Source of the DNA: Limnephilus marmoratus
Taxonomy: Eukaryota > Arthropoda > Insecta > Trichoptera > Limnephilidae
Reading direction: 5' to 3'
NCBI GenBank assembly: GCA_917880885.1
Contig: OU862913.1
Location: 24,995,286-25,059,285, forward strand
DNA: 64,000 nucleotides
A program made the position numbers and the translations under genes. The notes beneath the pieces were generated by a model, which saw only the letters and a list, made by a program, of their open reading frames with translations, had not been told where the DNA came from and searched no databases. Shown in pieces: positions 54,005-64,000 of the stretch. Each line of letters starts with the position of its first letter. The first letter of the stretch is position 1.

Positions 54005-55211
54005 CTAGCTGACCCGACGAACTTCGTACCGCCTCAGAATCAATAACTGTTGAATTAAATAAAGTTTTTTTATTAAGTTAAAAATTACACAATTGAGCAA
54101 TTATTATCGATGCCCAACTGTCCGTTTTTTTGTTTTTGTCAGTATCAGAGATGGCGTTGTGTACGGATTTATATTTTTTGTGATTTTCTAACTTTTCCAC
54201 TTACTTACGGGAATTTTTGAAAGGAAGCGGGTACGGGTGCCGCCGCCCCGGGAACCATTTATTGGATAACCAACACCTCTACCGTAGGTCACCCCAAGTG
54301 GTTCGCTACGTTTGGTGATTTAGCAGGGATGCCCGGGTTCATGGGGTGACTGGTCTTGACGGCGGATGCGTCTGCCCATCTGCTGCGTGGCGGGCAGGAT
54401 CGAGAGAGATCGAGGTTGAGGGAGGCCTTTTGACCTTTCCAGCCGGATTCTCTCGACCAATGGGTCGAAAGAGTCAAGGTAAAAGGTTAATTTTTAATTA
54501 ATTAGTTAATTTTTAGTTAATTTCTTTCAAGAGTCCGGAAAGGTCAAGGTAAAAGGTTAATTCCGGTCAAGGCAATGGCCTTGCACCGCAGTTGGAGGGA
54601 TGGATTCACTCCCGGATACACTAACCTCCAGATTCCTACCCACCCCTCATGCCTTTTTCCTTCCCAGAACTTCCTATCCTACCCTTCCTTAAAAAGATCC
54701 TCCACACAGCATCCCCTAAGATGTCATTGGTCCTGAGTGGAGCTTATGTAAAAAAATGCGTTTCATTTCAGAGATTTATTATTATGTAGGTATTTTCCTT
54801 TGGAGGGGTGCAGAGACATACGTTCACCGTTTGTCTCATTTTCGACTATTGACATTTAGTGTGTAAGAAAGAGGGGCAGCTTTATATGATTAAGAACAAA
54901 AGCGAAACAATCAGCGCATTGACATTTGACGTTTTTGAATTTTTGGAATTCATGAACAGTTAAACATTATACCTATCACAATATTGCTGCAGTTCTTTCA
55001 AAATATGAGAATTCGTTCTATACAAAATGTATGAAAAAATTAATTTTCTTCATAACTTTCTTTTTCGTGGATGTTTGCGATGTTTTATTAGTTATTCTGT
55101 TATCCGGGGCGAAGACAAATCCAACAAATCAAAGATCATCAAAATCGGTCCAGCCGATCTCGAGTTATAAATAGTGTAACTAGCCCGACTTTGTTTTATA
55201 TATTAAAAAGA
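54005..55211 (-). mobile_element. Non-autonomous Helitron, 1.2 kb, different interior
   Basis: Minus sense: TCTTTTTAATATATAAAAC ... GGGTCAGCTAG; A on the left (54,004), T on the right (55,212). Inside it carries a minus-strand copy of the CTCCACACAG/CCTCCCAAATTG repeat (about 54,225-54,745) and a single relative of the 121-bp unit (about 54,960-55,050). Confidence 0.8.
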
Positions 55212-55385
55212 TATAAATATGACACTGAGTAATTTGCCTGTGTCTGTCTGTATATTGTAAGCCTTTGTATTGAATTTACTTTAAAGTTATTATTCTGTAC
55301 CTGTTTTGTACATTATGGTTTCTTGTCATAATTGTGCTTTAGTGTTATATTAATATTGATAAATTGACCTGCTGACAAACATTTC

Positions 55386-55725
55386 AATTTGGGAGGCGGG
55401 AATGGGTACCGCCGCCCCGGGAACCTTTGTTGGATAACCAACACCTCTGCCATAGGTCACCCCAAGTGGTTCGCTACGTTTGGTGATTTACAGGGGTGCC
55501 GGGTTCATGGGGTTAGGTTTGTCTTGGTCTTGGAGGCGGATGACCAGGATACACTGAATCCCTGATTCCTACCCACCCCTTAAACCTTTTTCCTTCCCAG
55601 AACTCTCCTCTCCTTCCTGTCCCTAAAAAAACTCATCCACACAGCATCCTCAAAGATGACATAAGCACTGAGGGAAATTATCTTCCTCAGTGCCTCCTGT
55701 GTGGAGCCAACATAAAAAATTATAA
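55386..55725 (-). repeat. Dispersed CTCCACACAG...CCTCCCAAATTG repeat, full copy
   Basis: Minus-strand counterpart of 39,040-39,355; begins CAATTTGGGAGGCGGGAATG and ends CCTCCTGTGTGGAG. Confidence 0.85.
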
Positions 55726-56893
55726 AACTGCTTTGGCAGTTTAGCGGATACTTAAAATGAAGATTTTTTTTTTAAATCGATGAAAAATACATCGATAGCT
55801 TTAAAATGCGAGGTTGAATTATTAACCCGTCTGCTTGTTAGGAATAAATACATCCCAAAACACGTTATCACATCCCCATAAACAAATCCCAAAATCGCGT
55901 TATACCGTTATGCGTTATATCTATATAAGACCAAAAGCGTCCCGAGCGACTTTACATTTCAAAAGCTATATTATTATATATCTCTCTTCCTCTCATGCAA
56001 ACATATGAATTTTTCTTTTAACCAGAAAGAGAACGAAAAAATGCTTCTTATTATCTATGAAAGCTATCTTGCGTAGATATTTTACAATCTCGATCCAAAG
56101 TGACGGTTTCAGAATTTTTGCGCTAAACTGAGGCTTCTGGATTGTGTGAGGTGCGAATATATTGAACCAAGCAGACGGGTTAATTGTGTGCGTCTATACA
56201 TGCTTACAGTTTTTTTTCTCTCAATTATTTCTGGCTTTCACCCTTCAAGGGTGTTCTAGGCCATCATTTAAATTATGTAGAAAGAAAGGGGAATTTATAT
56301 ATACATTTTATTGTAATGTTAAAATTTCAAAATTATATGGAAGATTAGAGTCAAGTTTAGACTTAGTAGAGATGAGATGTTGAATAGAGGGGAGGCAATT
56401 TGAGATAACGCTTGATAGAAGAGAGGATATTTGTTAAGAGAGGAACAAACAAAAAATAATGTTACATATTAATGTAACAAGTTATATTATATAACTGAAT
56501 ATAGTTCTTAGTAAGTGGATACCTTTAGGAATGAACATTATCATTTCAAACTTGTTGTTTTATATTTTTTTTTTTTATTTATTATGGATAATCAACAGAT
56601 ATTTTACACAAACTTATAATAATAACATTAATAATATACATAATATCCAATAACAGATTTTCACATAATTAAAAAGTAAAAAAATTGTAATGGCAACATT
56701 GCTATTTTTCTCTGCTCTATTGGTTAGGCTGACCATCTGAGCATAGGTGTAACTAAGGCAGGATTCCCTTGAGCCTTCATTCTTCATTCTTTGACGAGCC
56801 ACGGCTGACCTTGGCCACCGTTCCTGTGGCTGGTCGACGCGTGACTTCCCCATATTTGTATTTAATGATTGAGAACATGAGATTTATAACTGT
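55726..56893. other. Intergenic, nothing recognised
   Basis: AT-rich; a T run at 56,565-56,577. No frame with recognisable content. Confidence 0.4.
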
Positions 56894-57815
56894 TAAGTAA
56901 CTCTGACTGACAGAAGACCAACTGTAGCGGACCGGTGCCCTTCCGCCCTGCCTCCGGTGACCCGATGTTCTCTTTTATCCCTAGTGTCTTCAGGTCTTTC
57001 CGCCCTTAATCCCAACACTTTCTTCGAGGGCCTACCGGGAAGCCGGCTTAGGGGCGCGGACACCGAGTCTCGCTTGCGACTGGACTGATGGCTCCGCTTA
57101 TCCTCGGTGGGACTGCCGGGTGACTGTAGCTCAGCTGCTTTTGTTAAGTTAAGCAATCTCATCATAATATTTTTTTTTTATTCTGCATATTAACAAACTT
57201 TTATTTCAGCTACATCAGGTGGCGGAGATGAGACGTGATACTGTGAAATAAATAACTAACAACATGTACGCACTCGCATACTGCCTGCTTACAATGTATG
57301 CCCGGACATTGGGGGTCTAGAGTCATTTTAAATAAAAAGTAGCTTCTTTGTAAATAGGAGGAAACAATCTGTTTCCTTAGAACGCCGTGGGAAAGTGGTG
57401 GGCAACCTCCAATGTTAAGTAACTCTGACTACCCAACGCTGAATTTTCTTTAGGTCTTCGGGTATTTTACCCCAAATATTCAGTTAACATTCTTCGAGGC
57501 TTCACTGAGTGGTTGGCTAAGGAACACGGAAGCATAGTTTATGGTCAGACCGAAAGCCATTCACATTTTTTGTTGGTACTTGCCAATTGATTTGAGATTT
57601 ATTGTATTACTTATGTTCTCTATTTTATGCAGGTGCTTGCAGGTTTTTAGAGATGCAATGCCGCCTCATGGAGCCTCATGAATGAGTTTTTATTTTGCCC
57701 TATTTATATCTTTGTCTTACTAACCTATTTTTTTGCATTTTGTTTTTCCTGTTGAGCACTTGCATACTGCTTACTAACAATATATGCAAGGACACTGGAG
57801 GTCTCGTTATGAAAA
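56894..57815. repeat. Two diverged direct copies of a ~450-bp unit
   Basis: GTTAAGTAACTCTGACT at 56,894 and 57,414; TTCTTCGAGG near 57,023 and 57,492; GCATACTGC..AC.A..TATGC..GGACA near 57,276 and 57,761, then TGGAGGTCT or GGGGGTCT. GC-rich in the first copy. Family unknown, no gene. Confidence 0.6.
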
Positions 57816-60387
57816 TATGTAATATTCACATAACAATTGTAATTAGGGACTGATTACTAATTTCATTATTGTCAATGGTTTTTTTTTGACAGCCGTATAT
57901 CGGCGCGAATAGAGAGGAAACGGATTATTCTTGCCGGCCGCACTACTTACCCACGGGGTCTGGTTGGGCTCAGACCCGGTGGGAACTTCACAGTGCTAGT
58001 TTGAAACTATGTGAGTTTCTTTTTATTTAAAGTCGAGCGGAACAATTGTTCTTTAATATTGATCGAGGCATCTTATCCTGGATAATGACGGATGATACTA
58101 AAGTGGCCGAATCGAGTATAAATACGTGTAATCGCGAATTAAAATCGCACCCAAAGTTGTAAAACGCGTGTCGATGTGCACCCGGGAGTGGTCTTCCGTA
58201 TTGGGGATAATCGAAGCTAACGGCCGGCGATCCTCGCTCACTTTGGACTTGTTAAATGTCGGGAACGAGCAGTGACATTTATTTGATCGGATAAAATCCG
58301 TATTTGGAGGTGAGACCTCCTTTTACCCACTTTGCCGCGCACGCCGTGGAAGTAGCGCTAGCACACGGATGGATGGATACCGGAGGTAATTGGCGAGGAC
58401 CTGGATGATCCTTGGCCGGGGTTTGAACGAGAGACGGAGCTGGCAGGCTGGCCGCCCGCGCTGAAGCAGTCACGGACCCGTGGAGAAAGGCGTCCCCATC
58501 CCTCCGCAGACTATTAGCTAGTTTGCATAGGTTTTACAAAACGGTCTGTGATGGGGGTAAGTGTATTTAATCCCTATTGTATGTAATCCACTTAAGTGAA
58601 ATAGATTTAATTGTCATATCGGAAGAACTTGTCTTTCATTGGATTAGATCTACTTGTGAATAAGCACCATATGCCTATCCCTGAAGATGAGTACTCATGC
58701 CACCGCAGAGTTCAGCATACTCTGTCGCCGACAGAGTTTGGCGTCTTAAAGTTTCCTCCGGAAACTAAGTTGACCACTGTGATGGAAATTACAGTACGAA
58801 TCTCAATTTTACCATGCACCCATTCAACAAGCGGTGTATAAAGGCATCTACCACTTGCCTCACAAAGTAGGTACATCACACACAGTAGTATTGCATATTA
58901 GCTGCCATTTATCTCATATTAAAGTACCCTAACAGAAGTCGCAGACTGCTACCTATCAGTCTTGATTCGTTCAAAATAAATAAATGTAGCTTCGTTTAAC
59001 ACAAAAAATAGAATCTAGCGAGACCCTTGCAGGAGAAATCATCAGTTACCAGGGCGGGTAAGAGGTGGATTACCTCCACTGTTTAGTAACTAATGATCAC
59101 AGAATGTATAATCTGGGGACTCTAGTACGTGCATTTTAAAAAGATGAAAAGGAACGAGCATTGTCCTATTTTCATTCGAATAAATGAGGATATTTCTTTT
59201 TTGGAAAAATGGGGGAATTGTTGAACCCATGATTTTGATGGGATAGTCCTTTGTATTGAGGCACAGCAGGTTCCCTTGGATTGACTAGCAATGTGCCAAT
59301 ACTCTGCACCAACATTGCGGGATCTATCTTGAAGGCAAAAAATCAGATAGGGGAATGTGGTTTACGAGAGTAACAGTAAGGTTAGACGCTCCTTGTTTTC
59401 CCGAGAAATCCGCAATATCGTTATCAATTATGCCAATATGTACAGGAAACCATTATCAGAGTTACGGTTTTTCCAGAGCTTTAAATGGAAGCTATCAGTA
59501 CTCTAATAAGACATACAAAGTGATCATCAGGATGAAGAAGAGGACTGGATTTAAATTTTTGGAGGGAACTGATAGAGTCGGAGTGAACAAGGAAATATTC
59601 ATAATTATGAGATTCAATTATCGGAAAGCACTCGAACAAGAAATTTAATGAAATATTCTGTCATTAGAAATATTGTGATAAACGTTAAAACCTATACCAC
59701 CGTTAGGAGAGTCTAGATATTTGCAGCCATCAGTTAATAAACGAGAAGAGTTGGGCCATTTAGAAGAAATAATGTCATTGAACATGTATTGAAAATATGA
59801 GCCTGAAGATTTGAATGACTTTTAAGAATGCCGATCCCTTCAAAAATTGTTAGGGATGGGGTGAGTGACTATATTTGAATTTATATAAGGGGAGAAGATC
59901 ATTTTGAATAATTTTCTAACAAGAAATACATTAATACTAGATTGGACAAAAGAGTTGGCCAACGCCTAAAAGTTTTTATTTCAAGATTTGGATGGAAGTA
60001 TTGTCAAAGGCGCCTTATCTACACAATGACTGATATCGACATAAAGACTGCAAGACATACTTCCTGATAACAGATTGATTATTTAATATCAGAGTTGATG
60101 ACGGCAAGGTTATTTTGAGTAGATTTTGTTTTTCCTAAATCCAAATTGAGATGGAGAGAAAAGCTAAGTATTTACTTTCGACAAAAAATTCTAACCAGTT
60201 TTGAATTATTTTTCATAAAGTTCACTGAAGTGGGTGAAGGAGCGATTGTCCTGAAGTTAGATTCAGAATTGGATGATTTGTTCGCTTTTAGGATTGGGAT
60301 GATTAATTGAGAACTCCAGTCAATCAATCTGTAAGATTTTATTTAATATTCTCAAGAAGTGGTTTAGAAGTTAGAACATTATCATTA
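57816..60387. other. Intergenic, no supported gene
   Basis: GC-richer islands at about 57,890-57,990 and 58,200-58,500. The latter has GTTCAAACCCCGG on the minus strand (B-box-like) but no matching A box at tRNA spacing. A 97-codon frame at 59,355-59,648 (MWFTRVTVRLDAPCF...) matches nothing I know. Confidence 0.4.
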
Positions 60388-60612
60388 CTATTATTATAAG
60401 CAATAATTATCAGCCTGAAACACTCATCCACATTGAAAAATCTTCCGAGAAAAGATACATGACGCCAACGGGACATGAACCCGTGCCCTTCTGATTGCCG
60501 GTCAGCTGCTCTCCCAATTGAGCTATGGCCCGTTGGCGTCATGTATCTTTTCTCGGAAGATTTTTCAATGTGGATGAGTGTTTCAGGCTGATAATTATTG
60601 CTTATAATAATT
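60388..60612 (-). mobile_element. tRNA-derived SINE in a head-to-head palindrome
   Basis: Minus strand: tRNA-like head (next entry), then the body TTTTCTCGGAAGATTTTTCA to TTGCTTATAATAATAG. A second body copy runs in plus orientation from 60,526, so ~87-base arms (60,388-60,474; 60,526-60,612) flank the head. Confidence 0.85.
60461..60540 (-). tRNA. tRNA-Ala-like SINE head (not a functional tRNA)
   Basis: A box TAGCTCAATTGGGAGAGC and B box GGGTTCATGTCCC at proper spacing; the anticodon-loop reading CCGGCAA suggests GGC (Ala). The acceptor stem pairs only in its inner four positions, so it serves as the SINE pol III promoter rather than a tRNA gene. Confidence 0.6.
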
Positions 60613-61298
60613 GTTTCCCTTTGTGCCATGCATAAAAATCTTGTCTTAAACGTTAGTTTAACAATTAAAAATAATAATTATCATTACTTTTTTATTATAC
60701 TTTATCTGTCTGAAGATAAATTCTGGACTATTTAAAGACAATTTTTTGGCTCAAAGTGAATGGAGAGTCTAGCCAATGATAAGACGTAGATGGTATTATA
60801 GATGGGAGTTAATCTCAAGTTATAACCTCTAAGTTAGATATAGATGGGAGAATTGCCAAGCCTCCCCCCCCCCCCCCCTCCTCCCCCCCCCCCCCCCCCC
60901 CTTCCACCCCTTTCCCATTTAAGAATTTATCCATCCATTTAGAACGAGACGCTCAAAGAGATGTTCAACTGCTAGTAGTGTTGTGGGAGTCACGGTGCGG
61001 TGTGTGAGAGAGATGCAAGAAAATTTTGATTTTTTTCCATTGGAGGAAACAGACCTACGCACATTGTATATCTCATCTTTTGAAAGAGCTGTAGCAATAT
61101 TGTGATAAGGAACGTATGTTTATTGATTTTATGCCGTCACGGTAAATAAAAAATCGACCATAAAAAGTATATAAGAGAATGTATTTGAAAATGCCATCAT
61201 GCATTGACCATATCTTTTTTTTTAAGTAAAACTTCTTTATACACGCTCGACGTGTTGGTGAATACGTTACGGAAAAGGATATATACATTTTAAGCAAA
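60613..61298. other. Intergenic with C run and dispersed repeat
   Basis: C runs at 60,864-60,902. 61,030-61,145 matches the family at 41,051 and 42,895 in plus orientation. No gene. Confidence 0.5.
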
Positions 61299-61895
61299 CG
61301 GTGACGGGGATGGTGACGGGGACGGGGACGGGGACGGGGACGGGGACGGGGACGGGGACGGGGACGGGGACGGGGACGGGGACGGGGACGGGGACGGGGA
61401 CGGGGACGGGGACGGGGACGGGGACGGGGACGGGGACGGGGACGGGGACGGGTACGGGGACGGGGACGGGGACGGGGACGGGGACGGGGACGGGGACGGG
61501 GACGGGGACGGGGACGGGGACGGGGACGGGGACGGGGACGGGGACGGGGACGGGGACGGGGACGGGGACGGGGACGGGGACGGGGACGGGGACGGGGACG
61601 GGGACGGGGACGGGGACGGGGACGGGGACGGGGACGGGGACGGGGACGGGGACGGGGACGGGGACGGGGGCGGGGGCGGGGGCGGGGGCGGGGGCGGGGA
61701 CGGGGACGGGGACGGGGACGGGGACGGGGACGGAGACGGGGACGGGGACGGGGACGGGGACGGGGACGGGGACGGGGACGGGGACGGGGACGGGGACGGG
61801 GACGGGGACGGGGACGGGGACGGGGACGGGGACGGGGACGGGGACGGGGACGGGGACGGGGACGGGGACGGGGACGGGGATGGGGACAGGGATAA
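61299..61895. repeat. (GACGGG)n hexanucleotide array, ~98 units
   Basis: Nearly perfect GACGGG/GGGGAC repeats with a short GGCGGG patch at about 61,666-61,697 and single variants near 61,453 and 61,735. The Gly-Thr frame across it is an artefact. The plus strand has a GGG run every six bases. Confidence 0.97.
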
Positions 61896-61974
61896 GGAGG
61901 ATAAGGATAAGAGGGAGATATAAGTTAGTGAAGTTTTACTTCAGTCGTGTGGTCTAAAGTCTAAAGCATACTCG

Positions 61975-62150
61975 TTTTTTTACATTAGCCTCACATAGGA
62001 GGTCCTGAGGAAAAGAAATTCAGCAGGGCCTATGTCAACTTTTGGAATGGATGGAGGGTATTCTACGGAAAGGAAAGAGAGGAAGTTCTGGGAAGAAAAA
62101 AGGTAAGAGAGGTGGGTAGGAATCTGGGGGTCAATGTGTCCATTAGTGAC
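61975..62150 (+). repeat. Dispersed CTCCACACAG-type repeat, partial diverged copy
   Basis: ACATTAGCCTCACATAGGAGG, GGACC/GGGCCTATGTCA and GGTGGGTAGGAATC in the order seen at 39,040. Confidence 0.65.
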
Positions 62151-62235
62151 GAATAGGGAATGCAATCCCGGTGTACCCGGAATCCCGAAATACCGAGATC
62201 CCGCAGACATTTTGCGGGACTAATCTCGGTCGAAA

Positions 62236-62800
62236 AAATACAAACCAATCTTCGCCAAAGATAAATACGACGTCGGTACTGTAAAACATTATGAAGCTCA
62301 TATTGACTTGATGGTGGATAAATACTGTTACAAACGTCCATACAGATGCACAGCAGAAGATAGAAGACAAATAGAATATCAAATATCAAAACTATTAGAG
62401 AAGAATTTAATTGAGGAATCTTATAGCCCATTTGCTGCTCCAGTAACTATGGCATATAAAAAAGAAGATGATCAAAAAACCAGGTTATGTATAGATTTCA
62501 GAGAATTGAACAAAATTGTCGTCCCTCAATCACAACCTTTTCCGTTGATTGAGGATTTGATGGTTAAAACCGTAAACTGTAAATATATTTCTACTTTTGA
62601 CATAAATTCGGCATTTTGGTCAATTCCTTTGAAAATTCAAGATAGATATAAAACTGCATTTGTTACACAAGAAGATCATTTTCAATGGACTTGTCTCCCG
62701 TTTGGGTTGAGGACGGCCCCAGCCATTTTTCAAAGAATATTGAGCAACATCGTAAGAAAATACAAACTCTCCAGTTTTGCAGTAAATTTTATAGATGACA
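62236..62800 (+). pseudogene. pol: Ty3/gypsy RT, 5' part, split by a Helitron
   Basis: Open frame from a stop at 62,221. Motifs in order: LIEESYSPFAAPVTMAYKK, LCIDFRELNKIVVP, STFDINSAFWSIPL, TCLPFGLRTAPAIFQRIL, and the catalytic FIDD at the very end. The next bases belong to the Helitron at 62,801; the frame stops three codons in. A different gypsy lineage from the 43,844 element (FIDD instead of YLDD, low similarity). Confidence 0.9.
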
Positions 62801-63738
62801 CTAGCTGACCCGACGAACTTCGTACCGCCTCAGAATCAATAACTGTTGTCAACTTATTAACTGAATTGATCTAAATTGTTTCTCCCTGCGTATCCTTTCC
62901 CCTCTCCCTCTCCCTCTCCCTCTCCCTCTCCCTCTCCCTCTCCCTCTCCCTCTCCCTCTCCCTCTCCCTCTCCCTCTCCCTCTCCCTCTCCCTCTCCCTC
63001 TCCCTCTCCCTCTCCCTCTCCCTCTCCCTCTCCCTCTCCCTCTCCCTCTCCCTCTCCCTCTCCCTCTCCCTCTCCCTCTCCCTCTCCCTCTCCCTCTCCC
63101 TCTCCCCCTCCCTCTCCCTCTCCCTCTCCCTCTCCCTCTCCCTCTCCCTCTCCCTCTCCCTCTCCCCAATTCACTTCTCCCCTTCCCCCGTCCCGCTAAC
63201 CCCCTTCCTGAGTTCCTCTCCCCCCTCCCCCCTCCTCCGGTTCACAGTTCAATATTATACCCCTTACAATACTGCCGCAGTTCTTTCAAAATAGGAGAAT
63301 TCGTTCCATACAAAATTTATGGGGAACATAATTTTCTTCGGAGTGGAACACCCTTTATTCACGCACAGTTCAATATTATACCCCTTACAATATTGCTGCA
63401 GTTCTTTCAAAATAGGAGAATTCGTTCCATACAAAATTTATGGGGAAAATAATTTTCTTCGGAGTAGAACACCCTTTATTCACGTACAGTTCAATATTAT
63501 ACGCCTTACAATATTGCTGCAGTTATTTCAAAATAGGAGAATTCGTTCCATACAAAATGTATGGGGAAAATAATTTTCTTCGGAGTGGAACACCCTTTAC
63601 TTTTAGGGGCATGAAAAATAGATGTTGGTCGATTCTCAGACCTACCAGATAAGCACACAAAATTTCATCAAAATTGGTCCAGCCGTTTCGGAGGAGTATG
63701 GCAACAAACACCGTGACACGAGAATTTTATATATTAGA
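62801..63738 (-). mobile_element. Non-autonomous Helitron with (CCCTCT)n array, copy 2
   Basis: Minus sense TCTAATATATAAAATTCTCG ... GGGTCAGCTAG; host A at 62,800, host T at 63,739. Same interior as 39,826: the hexanucleotide array (62,901-63,166, ~44 units), three 121-bp units, and a common TCATCAAAATTGGTCCAGCC end. Confidence 0.93.
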
Positions 63739-64000
63739 TATTAATTTTTTCAAGAACTTTTGAAGAACATATGCAACATATATCGAGACTAATGGAGGCA
63801 ATTCTAACAGAAGGTTTTAGACTAAAATTTCGAAATGTACTTTTGCAAAAAATTATGCAAAATATTTAGGTCACATAATAGAAAACAATTCAATCAGACC
63901 TCTGAAAGATTATTTAACCGCTGTCAAAAACTTTCCAGTTCCGGAAACAAAAAAAAATATACGCCAATTCCTAGGAAAAATAAATTTTCATCATAAATTT
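63739..64000 (+). pseudogene. pol: Ty3/gypsy RT, 3' part, continuing after the Helitron
   Basis: Resumes with an LIFS-type strand and a long helix (EEHMQHISRLMEAILTEGF), then after a one-base frameshift near 63,826 KNYAKYLGHII and a PVPETKKNIRQFLG thumb motif, running off the window. The order matches an uninterrupted gypsy RT, showing that the Helitron entered the gene. Confidence 0.85.

Noticed and set aside
58380..58470. Minus-strand tRNA or SINE head (GTTCAAACCCCGG)
   Set aside because: Only the B-box side fits; no A box at the right distance.
61301..61957. 218-residue Gly-Thr frame
   Set aside because: Translation of the GACGGG array only.

Overview
The window looks like a gene-poor, AT-rich nuclear region of an arthropod, probably an insect. 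The evidence is the repeat content: non-autonomous Helitrons with TC...CTAG ends, hAT, Tc1 and foldback DNA transposons, Jockey-like and R2-like LINE remnants, tRNA-derived SINEs and Ty3/gypsy elements, together with long single-base runs and minisatellites. Nothing indicates a bacterial replicon. I cannot name the species. Strand and boundary calls come from reading the sequence, not from a database.

The one strong host-gene candidate is a single open frame of about 6 kb on the minus strand (2300-8323). It encodes roughly 2,000 residues in the order class-3-lipase-like hydrolase, a module present about three times, a long middle region, a NACHT ATPase, and C-terminal ankyrin repeats. The five most C-terminal perfect ankyrin units are nearly identical. 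This effector / NACHT switch / repeat-sensor layout is that of an NLR-type (STAND) immune receptor and is the most interesting object here.

The rest is layered mobile DNA. 1-2300: foldback fragment, 54-bp minisatellite, truncated SINE with 13-bp target duplication. 8.6-12.5 kb: small hAT MITE, dead Tc1 element, Helitron pieces, SINE. 13.2-19.6 kb: foldback element, TATCGATA-rich repeats, and a 2.5-kb hAT element dated by an empty paralogous site. 20-25.4 kb: minisatellite, MITE, hAT pseudogene, long hairpins, LINE tail. 26.0-29.6 kb: a hAT-type composite with 8-bp TSDs enclosing a decayed LTR element. 31.5-36.2 kb: a LINE with a restriction-like endonuclease whose RT core has been deleted. 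36.2-43.8 kb: gypsy remnant, ZBED-type hAT remnant, LINE pieces and a Helitron carrying a (CCCTCT)n array. 43,844-52,825: an apparently complete Ty3/gypsy retrotransposon with equal-length, apparently identical 1,004-bp LTRs, a CCAT target duplication, gag, and pol read through a canonical -1 frameshift heptamer. 53-64 kb: LINE remnant with a 38-bp minisatellite, another Helitron, dispersed repeats, a SINE palindrome, a 600-bp GACGGG array, and a second gypsy-type RT split at its catalytic FIDD motif by a Helitron.

The elements do not form an operon-like system. Functional links exist only within the gypsy element (LTR, gag, frameshift, pol) and within the domains of the NACHT protein.
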